Assembly (NCBI RefSeq): GCF_003667315.2
Contig: NZ_RCTZ02000005.1
Span: forward strand, 1-64,000
Source of the DNA: Tropicibacter alexandrii
GTDB lineage: Bacteria; Pseudomonadota; Alphaproteobacteria; Rhodobacterales; Rhodobacteraceae
DNA: 64,000 bases
Direction of reading: 5' to 3'
Below the pieces are notes generated by a model that searched no databases, had not been told where the DNA came from, and saw only the letters and a list, made by a program, of their open reading frames with translations. Numbering within the stretch: the stretch's first letter is position 1; every line of letters starts with the position of its first letter. Shown in pieces: positions 1 through 10,418 of the stretch. The position numbers and the translations under genes were made by a program.

Positions 1-1
1 C

Positions 2-1191
2 GTTTCAGTCCCATGGTTCGTCTCCTTTGCTGCAATAAATGCTATCAAAGGAGCGGCATCAAACCGCGACACGTCCAAGCCGACGTTTGAAGAGTTGTGG
101 CATTTCTACAAGCGTGAAAAGAAGCCGACTCTCTCCTTGGGGCGCCAGCGACGTTTGGACGAACTTTACAAGCTCTATTTCAAACCTATGCTTGCAAAAG
201 TCCCCGCGAGCCAACTGCCGGATGCGATCCGCGCGATGCGCGATCGTATGATCGGCGATGAAGTTAAAAAAATACCTCCGTGGCTTGGGGACAATCGCGA
301 CGAGAAGCAGGGCGCAAGAACCGAACCGCTCTCGCGCAACACTATCAAGGACATCGTCGATATCGCTGCGGCGACCCTCAACTTTCTTATTGACGAACGT
401 ATCGTCGTTGGCCCGAGCCCAGTTCCGGCGATCCGGGTTCCTGGGACGACCGCGCCAATTGATAGGACACCGAAGGGTCGGCACCTTACCTTCGAAGAAA
501 TCGGCAAGCTGATCCACGCGTGTAAATGTCGGCATCATCTCCACATGATGTTGCTTGAGCTTGGCTGCGCCAGCAGAAGCGGTGTCTTTACTCAAATGCG
601 CATCGACCAAGTTCTTTGGGATTTCGATGCTATCGACACGCTTCCCAGCGGGCAGCTTCAAACTCGGAAGGTGAAGCCCGTCATCCCGGTGACGGGTCCC
701 ATGTTTTGGGTCGTGCCGGAGGCGGTGTCTTCTGCCGGACCTGACCTGCATCTCATTCACTACCGATCTCAAGGGCTCACTGGCCGCAACGGAACGCAGA
801 TCATTCACCGCATTGCAAAGCGCGCCCTTGGCGAGGAGAAAGCAAAGCGTGTGAACTGGTACTCTTTCCGGCACACACTCATTGACTGGCTTGAGATGCG
901 AGTGCCAGCGAGGAGCCTTTCCATGGCTGTTGGTCATATTTCCGTCTTTGACAGCAAAGAGCGGCGGCAGTTTCGGCAAAATGACGGAAGCCGTACAACG
1001 CTGATATATTTGCGCAGAAGCTCGCGCATCTCGACCCGGTTCGGAAAGCACTTGAAGAAGAATGGTGGCCAGAAGTACAGAAGCATTGCGCAATCGACCT
1101 TCGATTGGACGACACAAAGGTCCAAGATGAATGGGCGGCAGCAGCAGCATTGGGAAAAAGTAGATGCAGGGCAGGTGCAAGTGTTCTGTAA
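2..1191 (+). pseudogene. Tyrosine-type site-specific integrase, 5' partial and frameshifted near its 3' end
   Basis: The reading frame is open to the left edge, so the N-terminus lies outside the window. The visible protein has the phage-integrase catalytic layout: an Arg-I region (ASRSG, near base 570), a Lys-containing strand (TRKVKP), the box-II motif YSFRHTLIDWLE and a following GH. Family members end with a tyrosine and a segment like LAHLDP. Here the frame reads TTLIY and then turns into unrelated sequence, while the next frame from about 1012 reads AQKLAHLDPVRKALEEEWW and stops at 1191. This indicates a frameshift around 1005-1012 just after the catalytic Tyr. The uncorrected frame runs on to 1213. 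The gene points at the adjacent guaB fragment and probably drove integration of an element lying to the left. It may be inactive, or the shift may be a sequencing error. Confidence 0.82.
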
Positions 1192-1214
1192 GTTATTGAA
1201 AAGGAATACTTGAT

Positions 1215-1271
1215 ATGGGCGTGCACGACGTGCAGATCACGCGCGAGTCCCCCAACTACCGGATCGGCTGA
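1215..1271 (+). pseudogene. guaB: Displaced 3' end of IMP dehydrogenase gene; probable attachment site (att)
   Basis: Eighteen codons and a stop encode a peptide containing VHDVQITRESPNYRIG. This closely matches the conserved C-terminus of IMP dehydrogenase (in E. coli, VHDVTITKESPNYRLGS). No other part of guaB precedes it; the sequence switches directly to integrase-associated DNA. This is the arrangement left when an integrative element enters the 3' end of a gene: one junction keeps the whole gene and the other keeps only the displaced tail. The stop codon overlaps the start of the next gene (TGATG), so the original guaB was probably translationally coupled to the MBL-fold gene. The match was recognised from memory of the family, not by alignment. 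Confidence 0.8.
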
Positions 1272-2050
1272 TGCGGGGCGTGGATCGCTACACCGTTGGT
1301 GAGGTCGAGGTTCTTTGCCTCACCGACGGCGAGACCGTGTTCGGCCCGGAGGTCTTTCCCGCGCTGGACACGGCCACCTGTGACGCGCGGCTGGAGCGCG
1401 CCGGGCTGGATGGCATCGCGTCGGAATTCAACGCTTATGTGCTGCGCCATGCGGGCGGGATCGACCTTGTCGATACCGGCTGTGGGACGCAGTTCGGCCC
1501 CAAAGCCGGGCGTCTGGCGGCGCTTCTGGCCGAATTGGAGATCGCGCCGGGCGATATTGCCCGCATCATCCATACCCATCTGCATCGCGACCATGTGGGC
1601 GGCAGCTTTGACGGCAACCGGCTGGTCTTTCCGCAGGCGCAGGTGCTGATGCACCGTCTTGAGGCGGTGCAATGGCGTGACACCGACGGCCCCGGCGCGC
1701 AGGTCATCGACCGGGCGAACAGGCTCAGCCTGTTCGAGGACGGCGCCGATCTGGGCCATGGCATCACGCTATGGCACCTGCCGGGCCATACGAATGGCCA
1801 TTGCGGGTTGAAGATCGGCAATTTGCGTCTGGTGGGCGACATCGTCCATTCGGAGGCGCTGCAACTGCCCGATCCGTCGCTGTCGCCGATGTATGACACC
1901 GATGGCGCGCAGGCCGCCGAGACGCGCCGCAACGCGCTGGCCGAAATCGCGCGCGACGGGCTGGTCTGGTCGGGCTCGCACATGCTGGGGCCGCAGAAAT
2001 TCGCGCGGCTGACGGCGGTCGGGGACGGATTCGAGCGGGGCGCGTTGTGA
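1271..2050 (+). CDS. MBL-fold metallo-hydrolase
   Basis: This is a 259-residue metallo-beta-lactamase-fold hydrolase. The zinc motif HTHLHRDHVGG (HxHxDH) lies at about residue 100. Downstream metal ligands are plausible in HLPGHTNGH and in the LVGDIVHS strand. The substrate cannot be read from the sequence; relatives include lactonases, thioesterases and glyoxalase II-like enzymes. No signal peptide is visible, so it is probably cytoplasmic. The ATG overlaps the stop of the guaB fragment, and its own stop overlaps the GTG start of the methyltransferase gene. It therefore sat inside a guaB-MBL-rsmB transcription unit that the integration has cut from its original promoter. Confidence 0.9.
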   Translation: MRGVDRYTVGEVEVLCLTDGETVFGPEVFPALDTATCDARLERAGLDGIASEFNAYVLRHAGGIDLVDTGCGTQFGPKAGRLAALLAELEIAPGDIARIIHTHLHRDHVGGSFDGNRLVFPQAQVLMHRLEAVQWRDTDGPGAQVIDRANRLSLFEDGADLGHGITLWHLPGHTNGHCGLKIGNLRLVGDIVHSEALQLPDPSLSPMYDTDGAQAAETRRNALAEIARDGLVWSGSHMLGPQKFARLTAVGDGFERGAL

Positions 2051-3216
2051 CCCCGGCGGCGCGCCTTCAGGCCGCCATCGAGGTGCTGGACCGCGTGATC
2101 GCGGGCGACGCCGCCGAGAAGGCCCTGACCAACTGGGCGCGGGGCGCGCGCTATGCCGGGTCAAAGGACCGCGCCGCCGTGCGCGACCACGTCTTTGACG
2201 TGCTGCGGATGTGGCGCTCAACCGCGGCCTTGGGCGGCGGAGAGACGGGCCGCGCCCGGGTGCTGGGCCTGCTGCGCGCGCAAGGCATCGCGCCCGAAAC
2301 CCTGTTCACCGGCGAGGGCCACGCGCCTGCGCCCCTTGCGCCCGACGACGGCACGGGCCATGCCCCCCAAGGCTACGAGGGCTGGGATCTGCCCGACTGG
2401 ATCGCCGAGCGGCTGGTCGCGGGCCATGGCGACGCCGCTGCCGGGATCGCCGAGGCCCTGCGCCAGCGCGCGCCGGTCTTTCTGCGGGCCAACTTGCTGA
2501 AAACAGACGTGGATCATGCCATCGCCACCCTGGCCGAGGCCGGGATCGAGGCGCAGCCGCATCCCCTTGCGCCGACCGCCTTGCAGGTCACCGAAGGCGC
2601 CCGCAAGATCGCCAACAGCGCCCCCTTCACGGACGGGCTTGTCGAGTTGCAGGACGCCGCAAGCCAGGCAGTTTGTGCCATGCTTCCCCTGGAACCGGGC
2701 CTGCGCGTGCTCGACTATTGCGCCGGGGGTGGCGGCAAGTCGCTGGCCATGGCGGCCCGGACGCGCGGCACGATCGAGGCGCATGACGCCAATCCCCGCC
2801 GCATGTCCGATCTGCCCGCCCGCGCCGCGCGCGCCGGGGCCGATATCAAGCCCGTCGACCGCCCTCGCGGCCAGTATGATCTGGTGCTGTGCGATGTTCC
2901 CTGCTCCGGGTCCGGGGCGTGGCGTCGGTCGCCCGAAGGCAAATGGCGTCTGAACGCCACGGATCTCGTGACGTTGAGGCAAGTTCAGGCCGACATTCTG
3001 GAGACCTGTGCGCAGTTGGTGAGCGCGGACGGCGTGCTCGCCTACGCGACCTGTTCCGTACTTGCCGAGGAAAACGACAACCAGATCAACGCCTTCCTAG
3101 GTCGGAACCCGGATTGGTCCGTCACCACCTCGCGGCAATTCCTGCCCGAAGACGGCGGAGACGGCTTTTTCGTGGCCTGCCTCACCCGAAAAGATGCGAC
3201 GCAACGCAACTATTGA
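2047..3216 (+). CDS. rsmB: RsmB/NOP2-family RNA cytosine-C5 methyltransferase
   Basis: This 389-residue protein has an N-terminal NusB-like region (about residues 1-130) and a C-terminal SAM-dependent methyltransferase domain. The SAM loop is DYCAGGGGKSLAMA at about residue 223. The catalytic motifs are DVPCSGSGAWRRSPE (motif IV, PC) and YATCSVLAEENDNQ (motif VI, TC), the two cysteines typical of m5C RNA methyltransferases. By family it should methylate cytosine in 16S rRNA (C967 in E. coli), although paralogues with other RNA targets exist. Translation starts at a GTG that overlaps the upstream stop, so it is coupled to the MBL-fold gene. Confidence 0.9.
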   Translation: MTPAARLQAAIEVLDRVIAGDAAEKALTNWARGARYAGSKDRAAVRDHVFDVLRMWRSTAALGGGETGRARVLGLLRAQGIAPETLFTGEGHAPAPLAPDDGTGHAPQGYEGWDLPDWIAERLVAGHGDAAAGIAEALRQRAPVFLRANLLKTDVDHAIATLAEAGIEAQPHPLAPTALQVTEGARKIANSAPFTDGLVELQDAASQAVCAMLPLEPGLRVLDYCAGGGGKSLAMAARTRGTIEAHDANPRRMSDLPARAARAGADIKPVDRPRGQYDLVLCDVPCSGSGAWRRSPEGKWRLNATDLVTLRQVQADILETCAQLVSADGVLAYATCSVLAEENDNQINAFLGRNPDWSVTTSRQFLPEDGGDGFFVACLTRKDATQRNY

Positions 3217-3313
3217 GAGAATCTTTGATTGGGTTAACGTCGCATTAACGGGAATTGCTTCGAATGACGGGGACCGAATCGAGATCGGACCTGGAACCGG
3301 ACGGGGGAAGAGC

Positions 3314-5605
3314 GTGGATATCGGAATGCGGCCGAACGCAGAGAGATGGGTGTTTTCACCGGTGGCCGGGGCCGCCTTGCTGCTGATATTCGCCTGCATG
3401 TCGCTCGTGGTGTCGGTTATCGTGGATTACCGCGTGGCACAGGTGGCGGCGCTGGCGGCGACCGGCACCTTTGGTGCGATTGCCGTGGGCTGGCTGACCT
3501 TCGACATGCTGCAACGCCGCCGCGCGGTGCGCAAACGCGGCCTCGTCGCCGAAATCATCGATCGTGAAACCGCGTTCTGCTTCATCACCGATTCCGAGGG
3601 CGAGATTTTCTACGCCAACCAGACTGCGCGGCAGCGCTTTGCGCCCCGTCCGCAGGCGCATCTGGCAGAGGTGCTGCGCGAGATTTTCGCCAGTTCCGAA
3701 GGCATCCTTTACCGGCTCTACCAAAAGGCGCTGAGCTCCGGTGCGGCCTCCGAGGACATCACCAGCCATGCCGAAGGCTATCGCGTGCAGGTCCGGGTGT
3801 TTTCGCCCCGTCTCGTGCTGTGGCGGTTCGAGGCGGAGATCTCGCGCGGGGCGGTCCCGCGCGAATTGCGCAGCCCGGTCATGTCATTGGGGCGCAACGG
3901 CGCAATCCTGTTCCTGAACGCGGCGGCGCGCGAATTGCTGGGCCAGCGGCCCAAGCGGCTCGAAGAGGTGTTCCTCGATCTGCCCCTGCGCAATGGCGGG
4001 GTGCATCAGCTGACGGTTGGCGATGGCCGCCAGAAGGTGCTTGTCCAGACCAGCGATATCGGCGGTGGCCGTCTCGAAGTGACGCTTGCGCCCCTGCCGG
4101 ATCACAGTGAACAGCCCGAGCCGGGCAGCGGGTTCGAGACCTTGCCGGTGCCGCTGATCAAGGTGTCGCCCGACGGGACGATCCTGCGCGCCAATTCCGA
4201 GGCGCGCCGGATGCTCAACCTGAGCCGCGAAAAGCCCGGCAACCTTGTCGAGCACATGGAAGGGCTGGGCCGCGCCATCAAGGACTGGCTCAAGGAAGCC
4301 GCCGAGGGCCGCGACCTGCACCGCTCCGAATTCCTGCGGCTGACGCGCGAGGATTGCGAGGTCTTCGTGCAGGTCACGCTGAACCGCGTGGTCGAGAATG
4401 GCGTGACTGCACTGGTGGCGGTGCTGAACGACGCGACCGAGTTGAAAACGCTCGAGGCGCAATTCGTCCAAAGCCAGAAGATGCAGGCCATCGGCCAGCT
4501 TGCGGGCGGGGTCGCGCACGACTTCAACAACCTTTTGACCGCGATTTCAGGCCATTGCGACCTGCTCTTGCTGCGCCACGATCAGGGCGACCCCGATTAT
4601 GGCGATCTGGTTCAGATCAACCAGAACGCCAATCGCGCGGCAGCTCTGGTCGGGCAATTGCTGGCCTTTTCACGCAAGCAGACCATGCAGCCCGAGGTCA
4701 TGGACCTGCGCGACACCATGTCGGATCTCGCACATCTGCTGAACCGTCTCGTGGGCGAGAAGGTCCGCCTGACGCTGAAACACGACCCCGTCCTGCCACC
4801 GGTGCGCGGCGACCGCCGTCAGTTGGAGCAGGTCATGATGAACCTCGTGGTCAATGCCCGCGACGCCATGCCCGATGGCGGCGAAATCGTCGTGGAAACC
4901 GAACGCCGCGTGCTGCGCGAACCGCTGACTCGTGATCGGGCGGTGGTGGCGCCGGGGACTTATGTCTCGGTCCGGATCACCGACGAGGGCACGGGCATCC
5001 CCAAGGACAAGCTGCAAAAGGTCTTTGAGCCCTTCTTCACCACGAAGCGCCCGGGCGAGGGCACCGGGCTGGGCCTGTCCACGGTGTACGGCATCGTCAA
5101 GCAGACCGGCGGCTTCATCTTTGTCGACAGCGTGGTGGGGCAGGGCACCTGCTTTACGCTGCTGTTCCCTGCGCATGAGGCGCCCGTCGAAAAGGCCGTT
5201 CCCACGGAGGTGGCGCCGGCGCGCAAGCTGCCGCAGAAAGGCTCCGGGGTCGTGCTTCTGGTGGAGGACGAAGCACCGGTGCGGGCCTTCGCGGCGCGTG
5301 CGCTGCGCTTGCGCGGTTATACCGTGATCGAGGCGGAGACCGCCGAGGATGCGCTGGACAAGCTGGAGGATGCCGACCTGCACGTGGACATCTTCGTGAC
5401 GGACGTGGTGATGCCCGGCATGGACGGACCGACTTGGGTGCGCAAGGCGCGTGAAACGCGGCCTGACACCAATGTGGTCTTCGTGTCCGGCTATGCCGAG
5501 GATGTGTTCGGCGAGGGCAGCGAGGAGATACCGAACTCTGTGTTCCTCGCCAAGCCGTTCTCTCTGTCCGACCTGACTGAAATCGTGCACCAGCAGTTGA
5601 ACTGA
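3314..5605 (+). CDS. cckA: Cell-cycle hybrid histidine kinase CckA
   Basis: This is a membrane hybrid kinase of about 763 residues. Two transmembrane helices near the N-terminus are followed by PAS-like regions. The HisKA dimerisation domain has the H-box [16 protein letters not shown]. The HATPase domain has the N-box [13 protein letters not shown] and [10 protein letters not shown], with [20 protein letters not shown]. The C-terminal receiver carries the phospho-acceptor in [12 protein letters not shown] and a lysine in LAKPF. In alphaproteobacteria CckA feeds the ChpT-CtrA phosphorelay, which controls cell cycle, motility and gene-transfer-agent genes. GTG 3314 is preferred because GGGGGAAG lies just before it; the frame is open up to 3194, inside the upstream gene. 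chpT and ctrA are not in the window. Confidence 0.9.
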   Translation: MDIGMRPNAERWVFSPVAGAALLLIFACMSLVVSVIVDYRVAQVAALAATGTFGAIAVGWLTFDMLQRRRAVRKRGLVAEIIDRETAFCFITDSEGEIFYANQTARQRFAPRPQAHLAEVLREIFASSEGILYRLYQKALSSGAASEDITSHAEGYRVQVRVFSPRLVLWRFEAEISRGAVPRELRSPVMSLGRNGAILFLNAAARELLGQRPKRLEEVFLDLPLRNGGVHQLTVGDGRQKVLVQTSDIGGGRLEVTLAPLPDHSEQPEPGSGFETLPVPLIKVSPDGTILRANSEARRMLNLSREKPGNLVEHMEGLGRAIKDWLKEAAEGRDLHRSEFLRLTREDCEVFVQVTLNRVVENGVTALVAVLNDATELKTLEAQFVQSQKMQAIGQLAGGVAHDFNNLLTAISGHCDLLLLRHDQGDPDYGDLVQINQNANRAAALVGQLLAFSRKQTMQPEVMDLRDTMSDLAHLLNRLVGEKVRLTLKHDPVLPPVRGDRRQLEQVMMNLVVNARDAMPDGGEIVVETERRVLREPLTRDRAVVAPGTYVSVRITDEGTGIPKDKLQKVFEPFFTTKRPGEGTGLGLSTVYGIVKQTGGFIFVDSVVGQGTCFTLLFPAHEAPVEKAVPTEVAPARKLPQKGSGVVLLVEDEAPVRAFAARALRLRGYTVIEAETAEDALDKLEDADLHVDIFVTDVVMPGMDGPTWVRKARETRPDTNVVFVSGYAEDVFGEGSEEIPNSVFLAKPFSLSDLTEIVHQQLN

Positions 5606-5619
5606 GCCGATCGAATGTG

Positions 5620-5639
5620 GGATGGGTTAGGACCCATCC
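5620..5639. terminator. Hairpin between convergent genes
   Basis: GGATGGGT-TAGG-ACCCATCC is a perfect 8-bp stem with a 4-base loop, 14 bases after the cckA stop and just before the stop of the convergent sulfotransferase-like gene. No T-run follows on either strand, so intrinsic termination is possible but not proven. Confidence 0.45.
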
Positions 5640-5648
5640 TACCCAAGC

Positions 5649-6254
5649 CTAGACCGCCTTTTCCCAGACGGCGAAATCATCGGCGCATTTCCGGCGCAGT
5701 TTGGCTTCGGTCTCGTCCGACAGCGCCAGAGCGGCCTTGGGCGAGACATTGGCGCGCGGCAAGTCGATCTCGACCCCCAGCCTGTCCGACAGGAAATCCA
5801 GCAGCCCTGACTGGTTCTCGTATTTGAACAGATGCGTGGCCGAGACACCGTTCGGCCTCGGCTCGATGAACTTCGCCTGCGAGCCGACATTCGCAAATGG
5901 CGGTCTCTCGCCTGTCGCGTAGGCTTGGCAGAACGTATCGAAATCCATGCCTTGGGTCGAGGTGGGGCGCCCGGCGAGGAAAGGTCGTTGGCGATAGCGA
6001 TACCACGACCCCAGCCAGTCGATCGGTTCCCGGATGACCGCCAGGATATCCATGTGCTCGGCCCCCATTTTTTCGTACATGGGTCTGAAGAAACGGTTGT
6101 AGCGATAGATCGGCGCGTGTTTGAGCTCGGGCGGGTCGTTGACCACCATCGATGCGTGCGGCGCCAGCGCGCGGGCATAGGCGGATGTCCCCGTCTTGGG
6201 CACGGCCAGCATGACAAGCCGTTGTTTCCAGAAAACGAGCATCGCTGACTCCAT
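5649..6254 (-). CDS. Sulfotransferase-family protein
   Basis: The product has about 197-201 residues. Near the N-terminus it has a PAPS 5'-phosphosulfate-binding-like loop (LAVPKTGTSAYARAL), and about 55 residues later a 3'-phosphate-binding-like segment (VIREPIDWLGSWYRYR). These are the two hallmark regions of sulfotransferases. The acceptor is unknown; roseobacter homologues are often labelled sulfotransferase or, by old misannotation, gamma-glutamyl kinase. The true start may be ATG 6242 (MLVFWKQ) rather than 6254. The gene is divergent from recA and convergent with cckA, with no partner gene beside it. Confidence 0.75.
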   Translation of the reverse strand: MESAMLVFWKQRLVMLAVPKTGTSAYARALAPHASMVVNDPPELKHAPIYRYNRFFRPMYEKMGAEHMDILAVIREPIDWLGSWYRYRQRPFLAGRPTSTQGMDFDTFCQAYATGERPPFANVGSQAKFIEPRPNGVSATHLFKYENQSGLLDFLSDRLGVEIDLPRANVSPKAALALSDETEAKLRRKCADDFAVWEKAV

Positions 6255-6347
6255 CTTGCGTCAACACATCTTTAACCCTCCTGCGGCAAGCTGCGAAAGG
6301 AAAGATTTGACTTGAACTGTTCACGTTTTGGTCCCATTAAGGTTGGT

Positions 6348-6362
6348 GAACAAGAGGTGAAC
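6348..6362. promoter_or_regulatory. LexA SOS box upstream of recA
   Basis: GAAC-AAGAGGT-GAAC is GAAC-N7-GAAC, the reverse complement of GTTC-N7-GTTC, the known LexA operator of alphaproteobacteria such as Rhodobacter and rhizobia. It lies 52 bp before the recA start, where LexA would block the recA promoter. A weaker half-match (GTTC-N7-GGTC) lies at 6319-6333. Confidence 0.85.
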
Positions 6363-6414
6363 AAACCTATTGATTGCCGTGACCATCGGCATGTGGAATA
6401 AGGACCCGAACCAA

Positions 6415-7488
6415 ATGGCAACGGCAGATCTCCTTTCTATGAGCAACAAGCGCGACGCGGACAAGCAAAAGGCGCTCGACAGCGCCTTGGCCCAGATCGA
6501 ACGGCAGTTCGGCAAGGGCTCGATCATGAAACTGGGCGGTGAGAACGCGCTCAAGGATATCGAGTCGACCTCGACTGGCTCTCTGGGCCTCGATATCGCG
6601 CTGGGGATCGGCGGTCTGCCCAAGGGGCGGATCATCGAGATCTACGGGCCCGAATCCTCCGGCAAGACCACCCTGACCCTGCATGTGGTTGCGGAGGAAC
6701 AGAAAAAGGGCGGTGTCTGCGCATTTGTCGATGCCGAACACGCGCTCGACCCGAGCTATGCCAAGAAGCTGGGTGTCAATCTTGACGAACTGCTGATCTC
6801 GCAGCCCGACACGGGCGAGCAGGCGCTTGAGATCACCGACACACTGGTGCGGTCCGGCGCGGTCAACCTCGTCGTGGTCGACTCGGTTGCGGCGCTGACG
6901 CCAAAATCCGAGCTTGAAGGCGATATGGGCGACAGCAGCGTCGGCGTGCATGCCCGCCTGATGAGCCAGGCCATGCGCAAGCTGACGGCGTCGATCAGCC
7001 GGTCCAATTGCATGGTGATCTTCATCAACCAGATCCGCATGAAGATCGGCGTGATGTTCGGCTCGCCCGAAACCACCACCGGCGGCAACGCGCTGAAATT
7101 CTACTCCTCCGTCCGTCTCGACATCCGTCGCATCGGCGCGATCAAGGACAAGGACGAAGTCGTGGGCAATCAGACCCGCGTCAAGGTCGTCAAGAACAAG
7201 GTGGCGCCGCCCTTCAAGCAGGTTGAATTCGACATCATGTATGGCGAAGGCATCTCGAAGATGGGCGAGCTGCTGGACCTTGGTGTGAAGGCTGGTGTCG
7301 TGGACAAGTCCGGCGCGTGGTTCAGCTATGGCGACGAGCGGATCGGGCAGGGGCGTGAGAACGCCAAGAATTACCTGCGCGAGAACACCCGCGTCGCGCT
7401 GGAGATCGAGGACAAGATCCGTGCGGCGCACGGTTTGGACTTTCACATGCCGGAAGACGATCCGGATATGGTCGACGACGAGGATTGA
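6415..7488 (+). CDS. recA: Recombinase RecA
   Basis: RecA of 357 residues, the usual length for the family. It shows the Walker A motif GPESSGKTT, the IEIYGPE lead-in, the loop-2 region [16 protein letters not shown] and an acidic C-terminal tail ([10 protein letters not shown]). It forms ATP-dependent filaments on single-stranded DNA for homologous recombination and triggers LexA self-cleavage. ATG 6415 is chosen because AAGGAC lies about 10 bases upstream; in-frame starts at 6370 and 6391 would give extra residues not seen in relatives. The upstream SOS box predicts DNA-damage induction. Confidence 0.98.
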   Translation: MATADLLSMSNKRDADKQKALDSALAQIERQFGKGSIMKLGGENALKDIESTSTGSLGLDIALGIGGLPKGRIIEIYGPESSGKTTLTLHVVAEEQKKGGVCAFVDAEHALDPSYAKKLGVNLDELLISQPDTGEQALEITDTLVRSGAVNLVVVDSVAALTPKSELEGDMGDSSVGVHARLMSQAMRKLTASISRSNCMVIFINQIRMKIGVMFGSPETTTGGNALKFYSSVRLDIRRIGAIKDKDEVVGNQTRVKVVKNKVAPPFKQVEFDIMYGEGISKMGELLDLGVKAGVVDKSGAWFSYGDERIGQGRENAKNYLRENTRVALEIEDKIRAAHGLDFHMPEDDPDMVDDED

Positions 7489-7528
7489 TCGTCGCATGAG
7501 TTTCGGCGCGCTTTGCGCGTCGACCGGG

Positions 7529-7599
7529 GAGGGGGGCGTTGCCCCCCTCTTGGCCTTCGGCCAATTCACCCCCCAAGGTATTTTTGGACCAAAGAAGAG
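7529..7599. repeat. GC-rich hairpin plus conserved tail; repeat family copy 1, likely recA terminator
   Basis: A 9-bp hairpin GAGGGGGGC-GTT-GCCCCCCTC at 7529-7549 is followed by a tail reading CCCCCAAGGTATTTTTGG and then CCAAAGAAGA. The same layout, a G/C hairpin and then CCCCGGGGTATTTCAACC and AAGAAGAA, recurs at 38212-38259. It is therefore a dispersed intergenic element. Here it lies between recA and alaS and probably ends the recA transcript. Confidence 0.65.
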
Positions 7600-7688
7600 T
7601 TGGCGGGCAGCTGTGCCCCGCACCCTTATGGACAGTGCGTCTGCGGAGCGATACATGAAGCGCAAACCCAAGACTTGAGGGGCGCGTC

Positions 7689-10361
7689 ATGGCCAGCCTG
7701 AACGACATTCGTTCCACCTTTCTGAACTACTTCGAAAAGCAGGGACACCAGATCGTGGCGTCCAGCCCGCTTGTCCCGCGCAATGACCCGACGCTGATGT
7801 TCGTCAACTCGGGCATGGTGCAGTTCAAGAACTGCTTTACCGGCGTCGAGAAGCGCGACTATGTCCGCGCGACCACCGCGCAGAAATGCGTGCGGGCGGG
7901 GGGCAAGCACAACGATCTGGACAATGTGGGTTATACTGCGCGGCACCACACGTTCTTCGAGATGCTGGGCAACTTTTCGTTCGGCGACTATTTCAAGACC
8001 GAGGCGATCCCCTTTGCCTGGGAAGTGGTGACGAAAGAATTCGGCATCGACCCCTCGCGGCTGCTGACCACCGTCTATCATACCGATGACGAGGCCTTCG
8101 AGATCTGGAAGAAGGTCGGTGTGCCCGAGGATCGGATCATCCGCATCGCGACCTCCGACAATTTCTGGCAGATGGGGCCGACCGGGCCTTGTGGCCCCTG
8201 CACCGAGATTTTCTACGATCACGGCGACCACATCTGGGGTGGCCCTCCGGGAAGCCCCGAGGAAGACGGCGATCGCTTCATCGAGATTTGGAACGTTGTT
8301 TTCATGCAGAACGAGCAGTTCGAGGACGGCTCGATGAAGGCGCTGGACATGCAGTCGATCGATACCGGCATGGGGCTGGAGCGGATCGGCGCCCTATTGC
8401 AGGGCAAGCATGACAACTACGACACCGACCTGATGCGCTCGCTGATCGAGGCCTCGGCCCATGCGACCAGCGTCGACCCGGACGGGCCGGGCAAGATGCA
8501 TCATCGCGTGATCGCCGACCACCTGCGCTCGACGTCCTTCCTGATTGCCGATGGTGTGATGCCGTCGAACGATGGTCGCGGCTACGTGCTGCGCCGGATC
8601 ATGCGCCGTGCCATGCGCCACGCGCATCTGCTGGGCGCGACCGATCCCCTGATGCACAAGCTGGTGCCCGCTTTGGTGCGCCAGATGGGTGGCGCCTATC
8701 CGGAATTGCAGCGCGGTCAGGCGCTGATCGAAGAGACCTTGATGCTGGAAGAAACCCGCTTCAAGCAGACCTTGGATCGCGGGCTGAAACTGCTGGATGA
8801 CGAATTGGCGGGCCTGCCCGAGGATGCGGCGCTGCCCGGTGAGGCGGCGTTCAAGCTGTATGACACCTACGGCTTCCCTCTGGACCTGACGCAGGACGCG
8901 CTGCGCGAAAAGGGCCGGTCCGTGGACACCGACGGGTTTGATGCCGCCATGGCCGAGCAGAAGGCCAAGGCCCGTGCCGCATGGCAGGGCTCGGGCGAGG
9001 CGGCCGATTCCGCCGTCTGGTTCGAACTGGCCGAAAAGCACGGCGCGACCGACTTCCTTGGTTACGACACCGAAACCGCCGAGGGGCAGGTGCTGGCGCT
9101 GGTGCGCGACGGGGCCGAGGTTGCGGAACTGAAGGCGGGCGAGACCGGTGTGGTCGTGTTGAACCAGACGCCGTTCTACGGCGAAAGCGGCGGTCAGGTC
9201 GGCGACACCGGCTGGCTGCGCCGTCTGGAGAACGAGGATGAGGGGGCCGACGTCACCGACACCCAGAAGATGGGCGGGGGCAAGATCTTTGCCCATGCGG
9301 TGAGCGTGACCAATGGCACGATCAAGAAGGGCGACGCGCTGGGGCTGGAGGTCGATCACAAGCGGCGTTCGGCCATTCGTGCCAATCACTCGGCCACCCA
9401 CCTGCTGCACGAGGCGCTGCGCGGCGCGCTTGGCGACCACGTGGCGCAGCGCGGCTCGCTGAATGCGCCGGATCGCCTGCGGTTCGACTTCAGCCATGGC
9501 AAGGCGCTGTCGGCGGAGGAGTTGCAGCGCGTCGAGGACGAGGTGAACACCTATGTCCGCCAGAACACGCCTGTTTCGACCCGGATCATGACGCCCGACG
9601 ACGCCCGTGCCATCGGCGCTCAGGCGCTGTTCGGCGAGAAATACGGCGACGAGGTGCGCGTGGTGTCGATGGGCCGTCAGACCGGCTCGGGTAAGGGCAA
9701 CGACGGCCAGACCTATTCGATCGAATTGTGTGGCGGTACGCATGTGGCGGCGACCGGAGATATCGGCGCGTTTGTCCTGCTGGGCGACAGTGCCTCCAGC
9801 GCCGGGGTGCGTCGGATAGAGGCGCTGACCGGACCGGGGGCCGAGGCCTATCTGAGGGCGCAGCGCGCGGTCGTGGCGACCCTTGCATCCGAGCTGAAAA
9901 CCACGCCGGATCAGATGGTTGAGCGCATCAAATCCGAATTGACCAAGGTCAAGGACCTGACCAACGAGGTCGCGACCCTGCGTCGCCAGCTGGCCATGGC
10001 TGGGGGCGCGCAGGATGCCACGGGCGGTGAGACGCGCGAGATCGACGGTGTGAAATTCGTGGCGCAGGTGTTGAAGGGCGTGACCGGAAAGGACCTGCCG
10101 CCGCTGATCGACGAGCACAAGGCGCGCATCGGCTCGGGCGCGGTGCTGCTGATCGCCGATGGTGACAAGGTTGCCGTGGCCGCCGGTGTCACCGATGATC
10201 TGACGGGCCGCGTCAGCGCCGTGGATCTGGTCAAGGCCGCCGTGGCAGAGATGGGGGGCAAGGGCGGCGGTGGCCGTCCCGACATGGCGCAAGGCGGGGC
10301 GAAGGATGCCTCCGCTGCCGATGCCGCCATCAAGGCCGCAGAAGCCGTGATCGCCGGCTAA
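7689..10361 (+). CDS. alaS: Alanyl-tRNA synthetase
   Basis: AlaS of 890 residues, close to the usual 870-890. The N-terminal class II catalytic core begins with [18 protein letters not shown] and contains [20 protein letters not shown] and [17 protein letters not shown]. The editing domain has the zinc motif [12 protein letters not shown] (HxxxH) with the later CGGTH. The C-terminal Ala/DHHA1-like region contains [12 protein letters not shown]. It charges tRNA-Ala with alanine and removes mischarged Ser or Gly. No T-box or other leader is visible in the 200 bases before it. Confidence 0.98.
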   Translation: MASLNDIRSTFLNYFEKQGHQIVASSPLVPRNDPTLMFVNSGMVQFKNCFTGVEKRDYVRATTAQKCVRAGGKHNDLDNVGYTARHHTFFEMLGNFSFGDYFKTEAIPFAWEVVTKEFGIDPSRLLTTVYHTDDEAFEIWKKVGVPEDRIIRIATSDNFWQMGPTGPCGPCTEIFYDHGDHIWGGPPGSPEEDGDRFIEIWNVVFMQNEQFEDGSMKALDMQSIDTGMGLERIGALLQGKHDNYDTDLMRSLIEASAHATSVDPDGPGKMHHRVIADHLRSTSFLIADGVMPSNDGRGYVLRRIMRRAMRHAHLLGATDPLMHKLVPALVRQMGGAYPELQRGQALIEETLMLEETRFKQTLDRGLKLLDDELAGLPEDAALPGEAAFKLYDTYGFPLDLTQDALREKGRSVDTDGFDAAMAEQKAKARAAWQGSGEAADSAVWFELAEKHGATDFLGYDTETAEGQVLALVRDGAEVAELKAGETGVVVLNQTPFYGESGGQVGDTGWLRRLENEDEGADVTDTQKMGGGKIFAHAVSVTNGTIKKGDALGLEVDHKRRSAIRANHSATHLLHEALRGALGDHVAQRGSLNAPDRLRFDFSHGKALSAEELQRVEDEVNTYVRQNTPVSTRIMTPDDARAIGAQALFGEKYGDEVRVVSMGRQTGSGKGNDGQTYSIELCGGTHVAATGDIGAFVLLGDSASSAGVRRIEALTGPGAEAYLRAQRAVVATLASELKTTPDQMVERIKSELTKVKDLTNEVATLRRQLAMAGGAQDATGGETREIDGVKFVAQVLKGVTGKDLPPLIDEHKARIGSGAVLLIADGDKVAVAAGVTDDLTGRVSAVDLVKAAVAEMGGKGGGGRPDMAQGGAKDASAADAAIKAAEAVIAG

Positions 10362-10368
10362 GACCGAG

Positions 10369-10389
10369 GTCCCGGGTCAGGCCCGGGAC
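10369..10389. repeat. CCCGGG-type palindromic repeat, copy 1
   Basis: GTCCCGGG-TCAGG-CCCGGGAC forms an 8-bp stem just after the alaS stop. The core word CCCGGGTCAGGCCCGGG is repeated exactly at 39224-39240, and a related inverted copy lies at 39177-39197. It is a REP-like dispersed element that may also attenuate read-through from alaS. Confidence 0.6.
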
Positions 10390-10418
10390 AGCGTCACACC
10401 ATAAGGAAAGGTATCGCC

